Position numbers and translations under genes: made by a program. From assembly GCF_000526775.1 (NCBI RefSeq), contig NZ_JAGS01000001.1:1674001-1738000 (forward strand): a stretch of 64,000 bases of DNA, read 5' to 3'. Below the pieces are notes generated by a model that saw only the letters and a list, made by a program, of their open reading frames with translations, searched no databases and was not told the origin of the DNA. Below, one piece after another: positions 40,806-50,009 of the stretch. Position 1 is the first letter of the stretch; each line of letters begins with the position of its first letter. This DNA comes from Ruminococcus albus AD2013 (lineage in GTDB: Bacteria; Bacillota; Clostridia; Oscillospirales; Ruminococcaceae).

Positions 40806-42024
40806 ATCCCATTCTCCTTCTTATTGTTTTAAGTGTTTCGATAAAACGCTTTATGTCTTCTTCGTCATTATAAAATGCAAGGCTCATTCTCGTAGTTGAC
40901 TGCACACTCAGATGCTGATGCAGTGGCTGAGCGCAGTGATGTCCCGCACGTATCGCTATATTGTCTGCATCGAATATCGCTGCGATATCGTGGGGGTGAA
41001 CACCCTCGATGGTAAATGTCAGTATACCATGGTGATCTTCTGCTTTTTCTGAACCTATGATATTCACGTAAGGTATCTTTTTCATCTCGTTGAAAGCAAG
41101 TTCTGTGAGTTCGTTCTCGCGCTTCTCGATAGCTTCAAAACCGATATCATTGATATAATCGATAGCCGCCGCAAGACCAACTGCACCGCCGACATTTACA
41201 GTACCTGCCTCGAACTTGTGGGGAAGTTCGGCATAAGTCGCACCCTCGCGGGTAACGTACTCTATCATCTCACCGCCCGACAGGAATGGGGGCATTTTTT
41301 CAAGAAGTTCTTCTCTTCCGTAAAGTACACCGATACCCATTGGTGCCAGCATTTTGTGTCCCGAAAATGCAAGAAAGTCAACGTCAAGATCATTGACATC
41401 GACAGGGATATGGGGCACGCTCTGTGCTCCGTCACATACGATCAGTGTACCATTTTCATGACAGATCTTTGCAAATTCTTTTATCGGATTTACCCTGCCG
41501 AATACATTGGATATCTGCGCTATTGCAAATATCTTTGTACGGGATGTCAGGGCTTTTTTCAGATCATCTGCCGTGTATTTGCCGAATTTATCACAATCGA
41601 GATATTTAAGGGTCGCGCCCTTTTCTTTTGCAAGCAGCTGCCAAGGAAGAAGATCGGAGTGATGCTCGGATATCGCCACAAGTATCTCATCACCGCTGGT
41701 GATATTTTCTCTGCCCCAGCTGTACGCGATAAGGTTCAGGCTCTCGCTGGCATTTCTGGTAAAAATTATCTCCTTGGTACTGTTGGCACCGATGAATTCT
41801 CGTACCTTTTCACGGGAATTTTCATATGCATCTGTCGCCTTTACGCTGAGATCGTAAAGTCCTCTCAGGGGATTGGCATTTTCCTCACGATAGTATTCCT
41901 CAACACGTTCAAGCACCTGTCGGGGCTTCTGCTGAGTTGCGGAATTATCGAGATAGACCAGATCTTTATACTTTTCAAAAACAGGAAAATCTGCCTTTGA
42001 AAATAGTTTATCACTCACTGTCAT
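40795..42024 (-). CDS. sufS: Cysteine desulfurase SufS
   Basis: 409 residues, group II desulfurase. PLP Lys in FSGHKMLAPMGIG and catalytic Cys in RAGHHCAQPLHQHL are present, along with ISEHHSDLLPW. It takes sulfur from cysteine for cluster assembly. The start is within the end of sufD: ATG 42024 is used; GTG 42018 has better spacing to AGAGG and gives a start resembling MSDKLFSKADFP. This places sulfur mobilisation next to a locus that makes cysteine. Confidence 0.96.
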   Translation of the reverse strand: MTVSDKLFSKADFPVFEKYKDLVYLDNSATQQKPRQVLERVEEYYREENANPLRGLYDLSVKATDAYENSREKVREFIGANSTKEIIFTRNASESLNLIAYSWGRENITSGDEILVAISEHHSDLLPWQLLAKEKGATLKYLDCDKFGKYTADDLKKALTSRTKIFAIAQISNVFGRVNPIKEFAKICHENGTLIVCDGAQSVPHIPVDVNDLDVDFLAFSGHKMLAPMGIGVLYGREELLEKMPPFLSGGEMIEYVTREGATYAELPHKFEAGTVNVGGAVGLAAAIDYINDIGFEAIEKRENELTELAFNEMKKIPYVNIIGSEKAEDHHGILTFTIEGVHPHDIAAIFDADNIAIRAGHHCAQPLHQHLSVQSTTRMSLAFYNDEEDIKRFIETLKTIRRRMGYDR

Positions 42025-42832
42025 CACCTCTTCCGAGACGCGAATAAATTCTGGAAAGCGTCTCCTTGTCATCTATCCTGCTGATGACCTTTGCAAGCTT
42101 TGCCTGAGCCGCAAGGTCATAGATCTTTTCTTCGTCAATACCTCTGGACTGCATATAGAAGAACTGTTTTTCGTCGATACGTCCCACAGATGCACCGTGA
42201 TTTCCTTCAACATTTTCCTCGGCACAAAGTATCAGCGGAACTGTTTTGTTGACGGCGGTATCGCTCATAAGGAGAACTTCTTCCTTTTCTGCGCCCTTTG
42301 CACCGTCAGAACCGTTTTTGAAATCGATGGTTCCCTTGAAAGTCTTTTCCGCATCGCCGCCCAGAACACCGCTTGCGTTTATGCGGGATATCGTCTTTCT
42401 GCCGTGATGATCGGCTACAAGATTTATGTCAAGTTTGTCACCGCTGTCAAGCTTGAATCCGATATCAGCTTCAAATGATGCTTTTCTGCCTTTAAGATCG
42501 GTGATTATCTCGTTTACGACCTCTCCGCCGAGGAACAGCTCGACCAGTTCCAGTGATGCATTCTCACCAAGTTCAGCCGTAACTTTCGACTTTGCCTGAC
42601 CCTTTACATCAAACACCTGAACCAGCTTTATCTTTGAACCGTTTTCAGCACTGATACGGATATCGGTTGAACCCTCACGGTCAATATATACTACTTCCGA
42701 TTTGGTTTCATTTTCGGAAACCGATATCTCGCTTGATCCGGTTTGAAATTCTTTTATATCGTGTTTATAATCATTGACCCCGAGCCATCTGAATGTGGGC
42801 ACGGGCAGAATATTAATTTTTGTATCGCTCAT
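42011..42832 (-). CDS. sufD: Fe-S cluster assembly protein SufD
   Basis: 273 residues, shorter than many SufD proteins. The C-terminal half has the SufBD beta-helix core with VEGNHGASVGRIDEKQFFYMQSRGID, where His is near the SufB-SufD interface. It partners SufB. ATG 42832 is preferred over an in-frame GTG at 42841; AGGGTG of the sufB stop region serves as ribosome site. Located between sufB and sufS, overlapping both neighbours' control signals. Confidence 0.93.
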   Translation of the reverse strand: MSDTKINILPVPTFRWLGVNDYKHDIKEFQTGSSEISVSENETKSEVVYIDREGSTDIRISAENGSKIKLVQVFDVKGQAKSKVTAELGENASLELVELFLGGEVVNEIITDLKGRKASFEADIGFKLDSGDKLDINLVADHHGRKTISRINASGVLGGDAEKTFKGTIDFKNGSDGAKGAEKEEVLLMSDTAVNKTVPLILCAEENVEGNHGASVGRIDEKQFFYMQSRGIDEEKIYDLAAQAKLAKVISRIDDKETLSRIYSRLGRGDDSE

Positions 42833-42837
42833 ATTAT

Positions 42838-44247
42838 TCACCCTATGCCTCCCTGCATTTCAAGACCGATGAGATTGTTCATCTCAACTGCGTATTCCAG
42901 AGGGAGCTCCTTAGAAACGTTATCTGCAAAACCGCGGACTATCATTGCCCTCGCCTGTTCTTCGCTAAGACCTCTTGACATCAGATAGAAAACTGTTTCA
43001 TCACTGATGCGTCCTATCTTAGCTTCATGTCCGACATCACACTGTTTTGTGCGTATATCCATAACAGGAACCGTATCCGAACGAGATATGCTGTCGAGCA
43101 TAAGGGACTCACAGTTCACCGAACTCTTGCTGCCCTTAGCGTTTTCCTTAACGACAACAGCGCTCCTGAAAGTGCTTATGCCGCCGCTCTTCGAGATGGA
43201 TTTTGTGTTCATATACGAAGAAGTCTCGGGAGCATTATGAACCATTTTTGCACCTGTATCAAGGTTCTGACCTTCACCTGCAAAGGTTATGCCTGTGAAC
43301 TCAGCGCTAGCTCCCCTGCCGTTCAATACACTCATAGGATAGAGATAAGATACGTGAGAACCGAAGCTTCCCGATACCCACTCTATGGTTCCGTTTTCTT
43401 CTACAAGAGCTCTCTTTGTGTTGAGATTGTACATATTCTTCGACCAGTTCTCTATGGTAGAATATCTCAGTTTTGCGCCCTTGCCGACATAGAGCTCAAC
43501 ACAGCCTGCGTGAAGCGATGCTTCGTAATATTTCGGTGCTGAACATCCCTCGATAAAGTGCAGATAGCTGTTCTCTTCAAGGATTATCAGGGTATGCTCG
43601 AACTGTCCCGCGCCCTTTGCGTTGAGTCTGAAATAGCTTTGCAGAGGGATATCAAGATGTACATTTTTTGGTACATATACGAATGATCCGCCCGACCATA
43701 CCGCACCGTGAAGTGCCGCAAATTTGTGATCTGTCGGAGGTACAAGCTTCATGAAATGGGACTTTATGATCTCAGCATACTTGGGGTCATGCATAGCACT
43801 TTCAAGGTCGGTATAAACAACGCCTGACTGCGCTACCTCCTTACGGACATTGTGATATACAAGTTCGCTGTCATACTGCGCACCCACACCTGCCAGCGAT
43901 TCACGCTCTGCCTGGGGGATACCCAGCTTTTCAAAGGTTTCCTTGATATCCTCGGGAACGTCCTCCCAGTCAGTCTTCATACGGTTTTTCTGACGGATAT
44001 ATGCAACGATACTGTCAACATTCAGCCCTGATATATCGGGACCCCAGTCCACCATAGGTGTACGGTCATATATTTCAAGAGATTTAAGACGGAATTCCCG
44101 CATCCATTCGGGATCATTCTTTTCATCGGATATCGCTTTGATTATTTCGGGCGCGATGCCGCTTTCAAGATATTCGCTCTCATCTTCCTCATATCGGAAA
44201 TCATATCGCGAACGGTCGATATCGACTACCTGTGTTTTTTCCTTCAT
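42838..44247 (-). CDS. sufB: Fe-S cluster assembly protein SufB
   Basis: 469 residues, normal SufB length. WGPDISGLNVDSIVAYIRQKN, GGSFVYVPKNVHLDIPLQSYFR, YSTIENWSKNMYNLNTKRAL and KQCDVGHEAKIGRISDE are hallmark segments. With SufC and SufD it forms the scaffold complex. ATG 44247 has GGGAGTG upstream, adjacent to the sufC stop. Confidence 0.97.
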   Translation of the reverse strand: MKEKTQVVDIDRSRYDFRYEEDESEYLESGIAPEIIKAISDEKNDPEWMREFRLKSLEIYDRTPMVDWGPDISGLNVDSIVAYIRQKNRMKTDWEDVPEDIKETFEKLGIPQAERESLAGVGAQYDSELVYHNVRKEVAQSGVVYTDLESAMHDPKYAEIIKSHFMKLVPPTDHKFAALHGAVWSGGSFVYVPKNVHLDIPLQSYFRLNAKGAGQFEHTLIILEENSYLHFIEGCSAPKYYEASLHAGCVELYVGKGAKLRYSTIENWSKNMYNLNTKRALVEENGTIEWVSGSFGSHVSYLYPMSVLNGRGASAEFTGITFAGEGQNLDTGAKMVHNAPETSSYMNTKSISKSGGISTFRSAVVVKENAKGSKSSVNCESLMLDSISRSDTVPVMDIRTKQCDVGHEAKIGRISDETVFYLMSRGLSEEQARAMIVRGFADNVSKELPLEYAVEMNNLIGLEMQGGIG

Positions 44248-44251
44248 AATA

Positions 44252-44998
44252 TCACTCCCTGCCCGCGAACTGCTCAAAGCCGTTTTCGATGACCTCATTT
44301 ACAAGCTCTGCGCCGCCTTCCGAAACTATCTTACCTGCTGAAAGGATATGTGTCTTATCAACGGTCAGCGCTTCAAGTATCTTCGTGTTATGTGTAATAA
44401 CTATCAGCGCACCGTTTGTACGCTTTTTATATTCTTCAATGCCTTTGGATACTGTCTTGACCGCGTCAACATCAAGACCCGAATCCGTTTCATCGAGTAT
44501 CGCAAGCTTAGGTTCCAGTATCAGCAGCTGGAGTATCTCAGCCTTTTTCTTTTCACCGCCTGAAAATCCCACATTCAGGTCACGGTCTGCATATGAGCTG
44601 TCCATATCAAGAAGCTCCATTGCAGCTGCCAGCTTTTTCTTGAAATCCCAGAGCTTCAGATGCTTGCCTGTTACCTGTTCAAGAGCGTTGCGCAGAAAAT
44701 CCGAAAGTGTGATACCGGGTATCTCGATGGGATTCTGGAACGAGAGGAATATACCCAGCCTTGCACGCTTGTCCGCACCCAGTGCAGTGATATCCTCGCC
44801 GTTAAATATCAGCTTTCCGCCTGTAACTTTATATTCGGGGCTGCCCATTATCACCGAGCCGAGAGTTGATTTGCCTGCACCGTTATGACCCATCACAACG
44901 TGAGTTTCACCCTCCGATACTTCAAGCGATACACCGTGAAGCAGTTCCTTATCCTCAGCCGCAGCCGAGAGATCTTCTATCCTGAGTAATTCTGACAT
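44252..44998 (-). CDS. sufC: Fe-S cluster assembly ATPase SufC
   Basis: 248 residues. Walker A GHNGAGKST, signature GFSGGEKKKAEILQL and Walker B LAILDETDSGLDVDA are SufC-typical. It drives conformational change in SufBD. First gene of sufC-B-D-S-U-rrf2, the Firmicutes order apart from the appended regulator, starting from the promoter at 45058-45086. Confidence 0.97.
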   Translation of the reverse strand: MSELLRIEDLSAAAEDKELLHGVSLEVSEGETHVVMGHNGAGKSTLGSVIMGSPEYKVTGGKLIFNGEDITALGADKRARLGIFLSFQNPIEIPGITLSDFLRNALEQVTGKHLKLWDFKKKLAAAMELLDMDSSYADRDLNVGFSGGEKKKAEILQLLILEPKLAILDETDSGLDVDAVKTVSKGIEEYKKRTNGALIVITHNTKILEALTVDKTHILSAGKIVSEGGAELVNEVIENGFEQFAGRE

Positions 44999-45057
44999 AC
45001 TTATCTTTCCTTTCTGGTATGAGGAAATATTTTATTCCTATAATTTTGCTATGATTT

Positions 45058-45086
45058 ATTATACATTGTAATCTCTAGTTTGTCAA
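45058..45086 (-). promoter_or_regulatory. suf operon promoter with ATAGGAATTAT-type motifs
   Basis: On the - strand TTGACA (45081-45086), 17-base spacer, TATAAT (45058-45063). Directly upstream on the + strand reads ATAGGAATTATAT (overlapping the -35) and downstream on the - strand is TATAGGAAT, similar to the gshA promoter motif. Confidence 0.85.
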
Positions 45087-45426
45087 TAGGAATTATATAT
45101 TTTCATCTAATGTTTACTTTTCATATATAGTTAGTCGGAAATTGTTGTGCATTATCACCAGACATGAAAATAAAAATGGTTATTCAGCTGACATACCCTG
45201 CTTATGGGCTGTAACAACAGTTGGCAGTATTCTTTCACTTTACTGCTAACCCAAAGTATTGCATCGGTTGCATTTTTTCAAAAATATTACTCTGACGTAA
45301 CATGATCGATCTCAAAAGCAGAAGCTGTCTGCCATAATAATTATAAGAATATTCACATTATCTCAGATGACTTTTGACCTGATCAGCATTATAATAGGAG
45401 TATTATTTTTATAATGGAGGTATACG
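45087..45426. other. Non-coding stretch between suf and the MATE gene
   Basis: About 340 bases with no gene. The left edge holds the suf regulatory motif; the right end holds the MATE ribosome site. I see no clear consensus promoter for the MATE gene and no structured RNA. Confidence 0.5.
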
Positions 45427-46767
45427 ATGTCAAGCAGCAGGATAATGACAGAGGGCAGCGAAGCAAAATGTATAATCAGCTTTACGCTTCCCCTTTTAGC
45501 GGGAAACCTTTTGCAGCAGACCTACAATTTTGTTGATACAATGATAGTCGGTAAATATCTTGGCGATGATTCTCTTGCGGCTGTGGGTGCTACGGGTTCG
45601 ATAACATACCTGTTTTACACACTGTGCATAGGGCTTTCGATAGGTGCAGGAGTACTGATATCACAGTATTTCGGTGCGGGTCGCCCCGATAAAGTCCGTG
45701 CGGCGGTGGTCAACTCGGCGGTGATAACACTGATATTCGCCATAGCGGCAACTATCCCCTCTGTACTGTTCGCAAGGCAGATCCTGACTTTTCTGGGAGT
45801 CAAAGCTAACCTCCTCGGACGCGCGGCAACATATATGCAGATAGCCTGCGCAGGTACGATATGTGTAGCCGCCTACAACTGGATAAACTCCGTCATGAGA
45901 GCGCTTGGTGACTCGAAAACTCCGCTGATATTTCTGATAGTATCAACGATACTTAATGTCATACTTGATCTGCTGTTTGTGATCAGTTTCAAGATGGGAG
46001 TCGGCGGTGCGGCATTTGCAACTGTTCTGGCTCAGGGAATTTCAGCGGCAAGCTGTATAATCTACTGCTTTAAGACAAATGCAGATATCCGCCCGAAAGA
46101 AGGAGAACTGAAGATCGATCCTAAACTCATCCAAAAATGTGTAACCACAGGCATTCCGATAGCTGCACAGAATGGTCTGATATCGCTTTCTATGGTAGCT
46201 TTGCAAAGCGTTACAAACAGATTTGATGAGAACATAATGACTGCATATACCGCCACAATGAGGATAGAACAGCTTGTTCATCAGCCATATTTCAGTATGA
46301 GTGCGGCAGTGACTGCTTTCACAGGACAGAATATCGGCGCAGGCAAGCAGGAACGTGCGGTCAAAGGATACAGAGCTTCAATGAAGATAGGCGCGGTATT
46401 TGCGGCAGTCATGTTCATTCTGTTTGCATTTTTCGGCAGGAATGTTATCGGTATCTTCGTCAACGGAAGCCGTACAAAAGAAATCGGCGCACTGGCACTT
46501 ATCATCACAGGAAGCTGCTATATCCCTCTCGGGGCTATACATATCACAAGGGGATTTTTAAACGGCGCGGGCGATACAGGCTATTCGCTGGTCAACGGTA
46601 TCACCGAAGTAGTTTGCAGGATACTTTTCTCGCTTGTACTTACAAGGATACCTTTCATAAGCTGGCGCGGTATCTGGATAACCACTGCCATAACATGGGC
46701 AATTACAGGTGCAGTCAGCATATTGAGATACAAAAGCGGAAAATGGAAACTTAAAGCCGTTAAATAA
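45427..46767 (+). CDS. MATE-family efflux transporter
   Basis: 446 residues, 12 predicted helices. N-terminal LPLLAGNLLQQTYNFVDTMIVGKYLGDDSLAAVGAT is the MATE signature, repeated in weaker form in the second half (MSAAVTAFTGQNIGAGKQERA). It exports drugs or metabolites using an ion gradient. GGAGG precedes the ATG. Single gene closed by a terminator convergent with lacZ. Substrate unknown. Confidence 0.93.
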   Translation: MSSSRIMTEGSEAKCIISFTLPLLAGNLLQQTYNFVDTMIVGKYLGDDSLAAVGATGSITYLFYTLCIGLSIGAGVLISQYFGAGRPDKVRAAVVNSAVITLIFAIAATIPSVLFARQILTFLGVKANLLGRAATYMQIACAGTICVAAYNWINSVMRALGDSKTPLIFLIVSTILNVILDLLFVISFKMGVGGAAFATVLAQGISAASCIIYCFKTNADIRPKEGELKIDPKLIQKCVTTGIPIAAQNGLISLSMVALQSVTNRFDENIMTAYTATMRIEQLVHQPYFSMSAAVTAFTGQNIGAGKQERAVKGYRASMKIGAVFAAVMFILFAFFGRNVIGIFVNGSRTKEIGALALIITGSCYIPLGAIHITRGFLNGAGDTGYSLVNGITEVVCRILFSLVLTRIPFISWRGIWITTAITWAITGAVSILRYKSGKWKLKAVK

Positions 46768-46774
46768 ATTACAA

Positions 46775-46808
46775 AGCGACGACATCACGTTTGTGTGATG
46801 CCGTCGCT
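46775..46808. terminator. Two-way terminator between MATE and lacZ
   Basis: AGCGACGACATCAC (46775-46788) pairs with GTGATGCCGTCGCT (46795-46808) with one mismatch. Confidence 0.85.
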
Positions 46809-46820
46809 GATTTATTTCTG

Positions 46821-49820
46821 TCAATTTGGTACTATTTTTATCCTACCGCTTATCTTCGGGAGCGGGAGCCTGTACTTATCAGCAAGCTGTGGTCCGCAGG
46901 CCGCCGAGCCTACACCTGCCATCGCAAGATCTGCGCATATTACATTGTGTTCGCACTTTACAAGTTCAAAGTTGTGTCGCTTTTCAGCAAGTTCTTCCTG
47001 AGTATATTCCGAAGTGCTGAAAGAAAAGCCATCGGGGTTTGAAAATGCGAGGGTATCATTCCCGTTTGTCACCGACATTCTCGTACAGCCCCAGTGAGAA
47101 CCGTTCTCCTGAGGTCTGATGTAGTCCTCATGCATATCGGCTATCTTTGCGCTGAAATTGCCCACATAGGATCCTTGATGCTTATCGCTATAGCTTTCAT
47201 TTTCGCCGTAACCGTAATACTCGATAGTGTCAAAAGATTTCTCAACAAACAGCCTGAGACCAAATCTTGGCAGGAACTCGACCTTGTTTGAGAACTCCGA
47301 ATCGCATTTGATATCCAGTTCTCCGCCACTTCCGATACGGTATTCGGCTGTCATTTTCGCAAATGGCTGATATATGCTCCAGCCGAAGGACTGCTTCACA
47401 CGAATGACTGCACAGCCGTCTTCCGCTGATATACTCGTTTCATATACTTTTGTGATGTAGTCGTTCAGATGCGCCGAGTACCAGTCATTCTTCATCGTGT
47501 CGTTGTCAACAGGGGCGCGGAAGAAGTTGTACTCCATGGGTTTTGCAAGCAGATCTCTGCCGTTCTTGGAAATAGCATCAAACTGTGCTGTCCGCCTGTT
47601 GAAGACATATCTTATTTCACCTGCTGTTATCTCATATCTGAGGGGTGTTTCGGTAAATTCGGGAGCTTTACCTGCGAAGATAACAGTCTTTTTTTTCGCT
47701 GTGAATATCTTTATCTGATCGAAGCAGACTTCCTCGCCATCGGCAAACACGCTGTATCCGTTCTTTGCTGTGAAAATAAAACGGATATATGCATCATTCT
47801 CAAAAGTCTGTTCTGCTTCGGGGATAGTTATTTCCGCACAGCCCATAGGTTCAGCTGAAAAATCAAAACTTCCCGATGCCGCCTTTCCTCCATCATAGGT
47901 TATTTCCCAGTTGCAGGTGAGATATTCACCCGCATCAATAAAACGCAGGAGATTTTTTACTGCAAATCTGTCGGCGGATATGCGAGTTACGCGAACAGGA
48001 CGATATACCTGCTTCACCTCGGCAAGACCTGTGTGAGGTTTTCTGTCGGGATAGCAGAGAGCGTCCATGCAGAAATTTCCATCATCGTGACGTTCACCGC
48101 TGTCACCGCCATAGCCGTATTTCGGCTTGCCATCTGCGGTATATCCAAAGATCACCGCATGGTCAGCCCACTCCCAGACTAGTCCGCCCATAAGCCTGTC
48201 GCTTTCCATAAATAGCTCATGGTATGTTTCAAGGTCGCCGGGGCCATTGCCCATGGCATGACAATATTCGCACAGTATAAAGGGACGTTTTTCGTCCTCT
48301 CTTTCAAGGAACTTGCGAATATCATCGGGTGAAGTGTACATCTCCGAAACCATATCAAGAACATCATCTGATGTTTCATCAAGCTTATGGGTGCTCTCAT
48401 AATGTACGGGACGAGTGCTGTCCAGCGACTTTATCAGCTTTGCGGCTTCACGCAGGTTTTCACCGTAACCCGATTCATTTCCAAGTGACCATATCACCAC
48501 GCAGGGATGGTTCACATCACGGCTGACGAGAAGACGCTCACGATCAAGTATAGCCTCTCGGAAAAGAGGGTCTTTTGCAATAAGTGCGATACCGTTATAT
48601 GCGTTCTCCGCTGACCATTTAAGATCATTGTAAACATTCACACAGCCGTGAGTTTCAAGGTCGGCTTCGTCTATAACATACAGCCCCAGTTCGTCGCACA
48701 TGGCATAGAATTCGGGGGCATTCGGATAGTGAGAAGTACGCACAGCGTTTATGTTATTTCGCTTCATAAGTGTAAGGTCACGAAGCATTTTCTCTCGGTC
48801 AGCGTAGTAGCCTGTGTCGGGGTAGCTGTCATGACGGTTCACACCCAACAGTATGATATGCTTGCCGTTCAGTTTGAAAATTCCGTCCGTGATCTCGACT
48901 TTTCTGAATCCGACTTTCTCGCCGATCAGTTCGCTCTCCGTTTCGATCTCCAAACTGTACAGATAAGGACTTTCAGCTGACCACAGCTTTACATCTGTGA
49001 CCTCACATTCAAAAGGCTTATCCTCAGATACATCACCCTCACAGATAAGGGTCTTTCCGTCATACAGGCGTATTTTTGCCGATGAACCCTCTACCGAAAC
49101 ACGAAATTCACCCTTTGTAAAGGTGCTGTCGGGTTCGGCTGTGATACGGAAATTTAGCAGACGCTTTTCGGGACGCGAAAGCATATAAACATCACGGAAT
49201 ATACCCGAAAGCCTGAACTTATCCTGATCTTCAAGATATGTTCCGTCACACCATTTAAGTACAGCAACGGTCAGACGGTTAGTGCCCTCATGGAGAAGAT
49301 CGGTGATATCAAACTCGGAGGTATGATGCGATACCTGTGAATATCCCGCGAAAACTCCGTTAACATAAAGATACAGACAGCTGTCAACACCCTCAAGACA
49401 GAGTATTCGCCGCAGGCCGTCGGGAGTATAATTATATTCTCTGCCGTAAACGCCCACAGGGATATCATCGGGAACATAAGGAGGCTCGTAGGGTATCGGA
49501 TAGTTTATATTGGTATACTGTGCCTTATCATATCCGTTCAACTGCCAGTTTGATGGCACAGGAATACTTTTGCACTTTTGCATATCCGTGAAATCATCGG
49601 GTATATCGATAATGCTATCGTAATAAGAAAAGTCCCATTCTCCGTTCAGAAGTTCATAATACTGCGAGTTCCCACGCGCGGCAAAAGCGTCCTGATCTTT
49701 CCCGAATGGTATAAAATATGCATGATCGGGCAGTGTACCGATATGGAGCATACGCGGGTCTTCGTGGTATATCATCTCTGATTTTGGTGAACCTTTTTTT
49801 GCAATACTGGAAATATCCAT
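46821..49820 (-). CDS. lacZ: Beta-galactosidase, GH2 (LacZ type)
   Basis: 999 residues, the length of full LacZ enzymes. The acid/base Glu is in WSLGNESGYG and the nucleophile Glu in LCEYCHAMGNGPGD; NAVRTSHYPN and LVWEWADHA line the active site. The N-terminal jelly-roll (PSNWQLNGYDKAQYTN) and C-terminal small-chain domain with RIGSGGELDI are present. No signal peptide, so it splits lactose or other galactosides in the cytoplasm. AAAGGAG precedes the ATG. Divergent from an AraC regulator that likely controls it. Confidence 0.96.
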   Translation of the reverse strand: MDISSIAKKGSPKSEMIYHEDPRMLHIGTLPDHAYFIPFGKDQDAFAARGNSQYYELLNGEWDFSYYDSIIDIPDDFTDMQKCKSIPVPSNWQLNGYDKAQYTNINYPIPYEPPYVPDDIPVGVYGREYNYTPDGLRRILCLEGVDSCLYLYVNGVFAGYSQVSHHTSEFDITDLLHEGTNRLTVAVLKWCDGTYLEDQDKFRLSGIFRDVYMLSRPEKRLLNFRITAEPDSTFTKGEFRVSVEGSSAKIRLYDGKTLICEGDVSEDKPFECEVTDVKLWSAESPYLYSLEIETESELIGEKVGFRKVEITDGIFKLNGKHIILLGVNRHDSYPDTGYYADREKMLRDLTLMKRNNINAVRTSHYPNAPEFYAMCDELGLYVIDEADLETHGCVNVYNDLKWSAENAYNGIALIAKDPLFREAILDRERLLVSRDVNHPCVVIWSLGNESGYGENLREAAKLIKSLDSTRPVHYESTHKLDETSDDVLDMVSEMYTSPDDIRKFLEREDEKRPFILCEYCHAMGNGPGDLETYHELFMESDRLMGGLVWEWADHAVIFGYTADGKPKYGYGGDSGERHDDGNFCMDALCYPDRKPHTGLAEVKQVYRPVRVTRISADRFAVKNLLRFIDAGEYLTCNWEITYDGGKAASGSFDFSAEPMGCAEITIPEAEQTFENDAYIRFIFTAKNGYSVFADGEEVCFDQIKIFTAKKKTVIFAGKAPEFTETPLRYEITAGEIRYVFNRRTAQFDAISKNGRDLLAKPMEYNFFRAPVDNDTMKNDWYSAHLNDYITKVYETSISAEDGCAVIRVKQSFGWSIYQPFAKMTAEYRIGSGGELDIKCDSEFSNKVEFLPRFGLRLFVEKSFDTIEYYGYGENESYSDKHQGSYVGNFSAKIADMHEDYIRPQENGSHWGCTRMSVTNGNDTLAFSNPDGFSFSTSEYTQEELAEKRHNFELVKCEHNVICADLAMAGVGSAACGPQLADKYRLPLPKISGRIKIVPN

Positions 49821-49925
49821 AGTTTCTCCTTTATAATGTTATGGTAAATTATATAACGATTTTCTCATAAGCCAACCACTATAACTAATATTGTGATATA
49901 GTCGGAAATAAATCTGTTACTATAT

Positions 49926-49966
49926 ATTATACCCATATTGACAAAGATGTCAATAAATGATAGTAT
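49926..49966. promoter_or_regulatory. Divergent lacZ/araC promoters with interlocked -35 boxes
   Basis: + strand: TTGACA (49938-49943), 17 bases, TAGTAT (49961-49966). - strand: TTGACA (49948-49953 as TGTCAA), 16 bases, TATAAT (49926-49931). The two -35 boxes form the palindrome TTGACAAAGATGTCAA, so polymerases would compete. Confidence 0.7.
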
Positions 49967-50009
49967 ATTATCATAACAATAGTACCATCTTTTTTGAGGA
50001 GGATCGAAA

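Noticed and set aside
41218..42000. Open frame of 260 codons on the + strand
   Set aside because: Antisense to sufS, which has complete motifs and proper overlaps with its operon neighbours.
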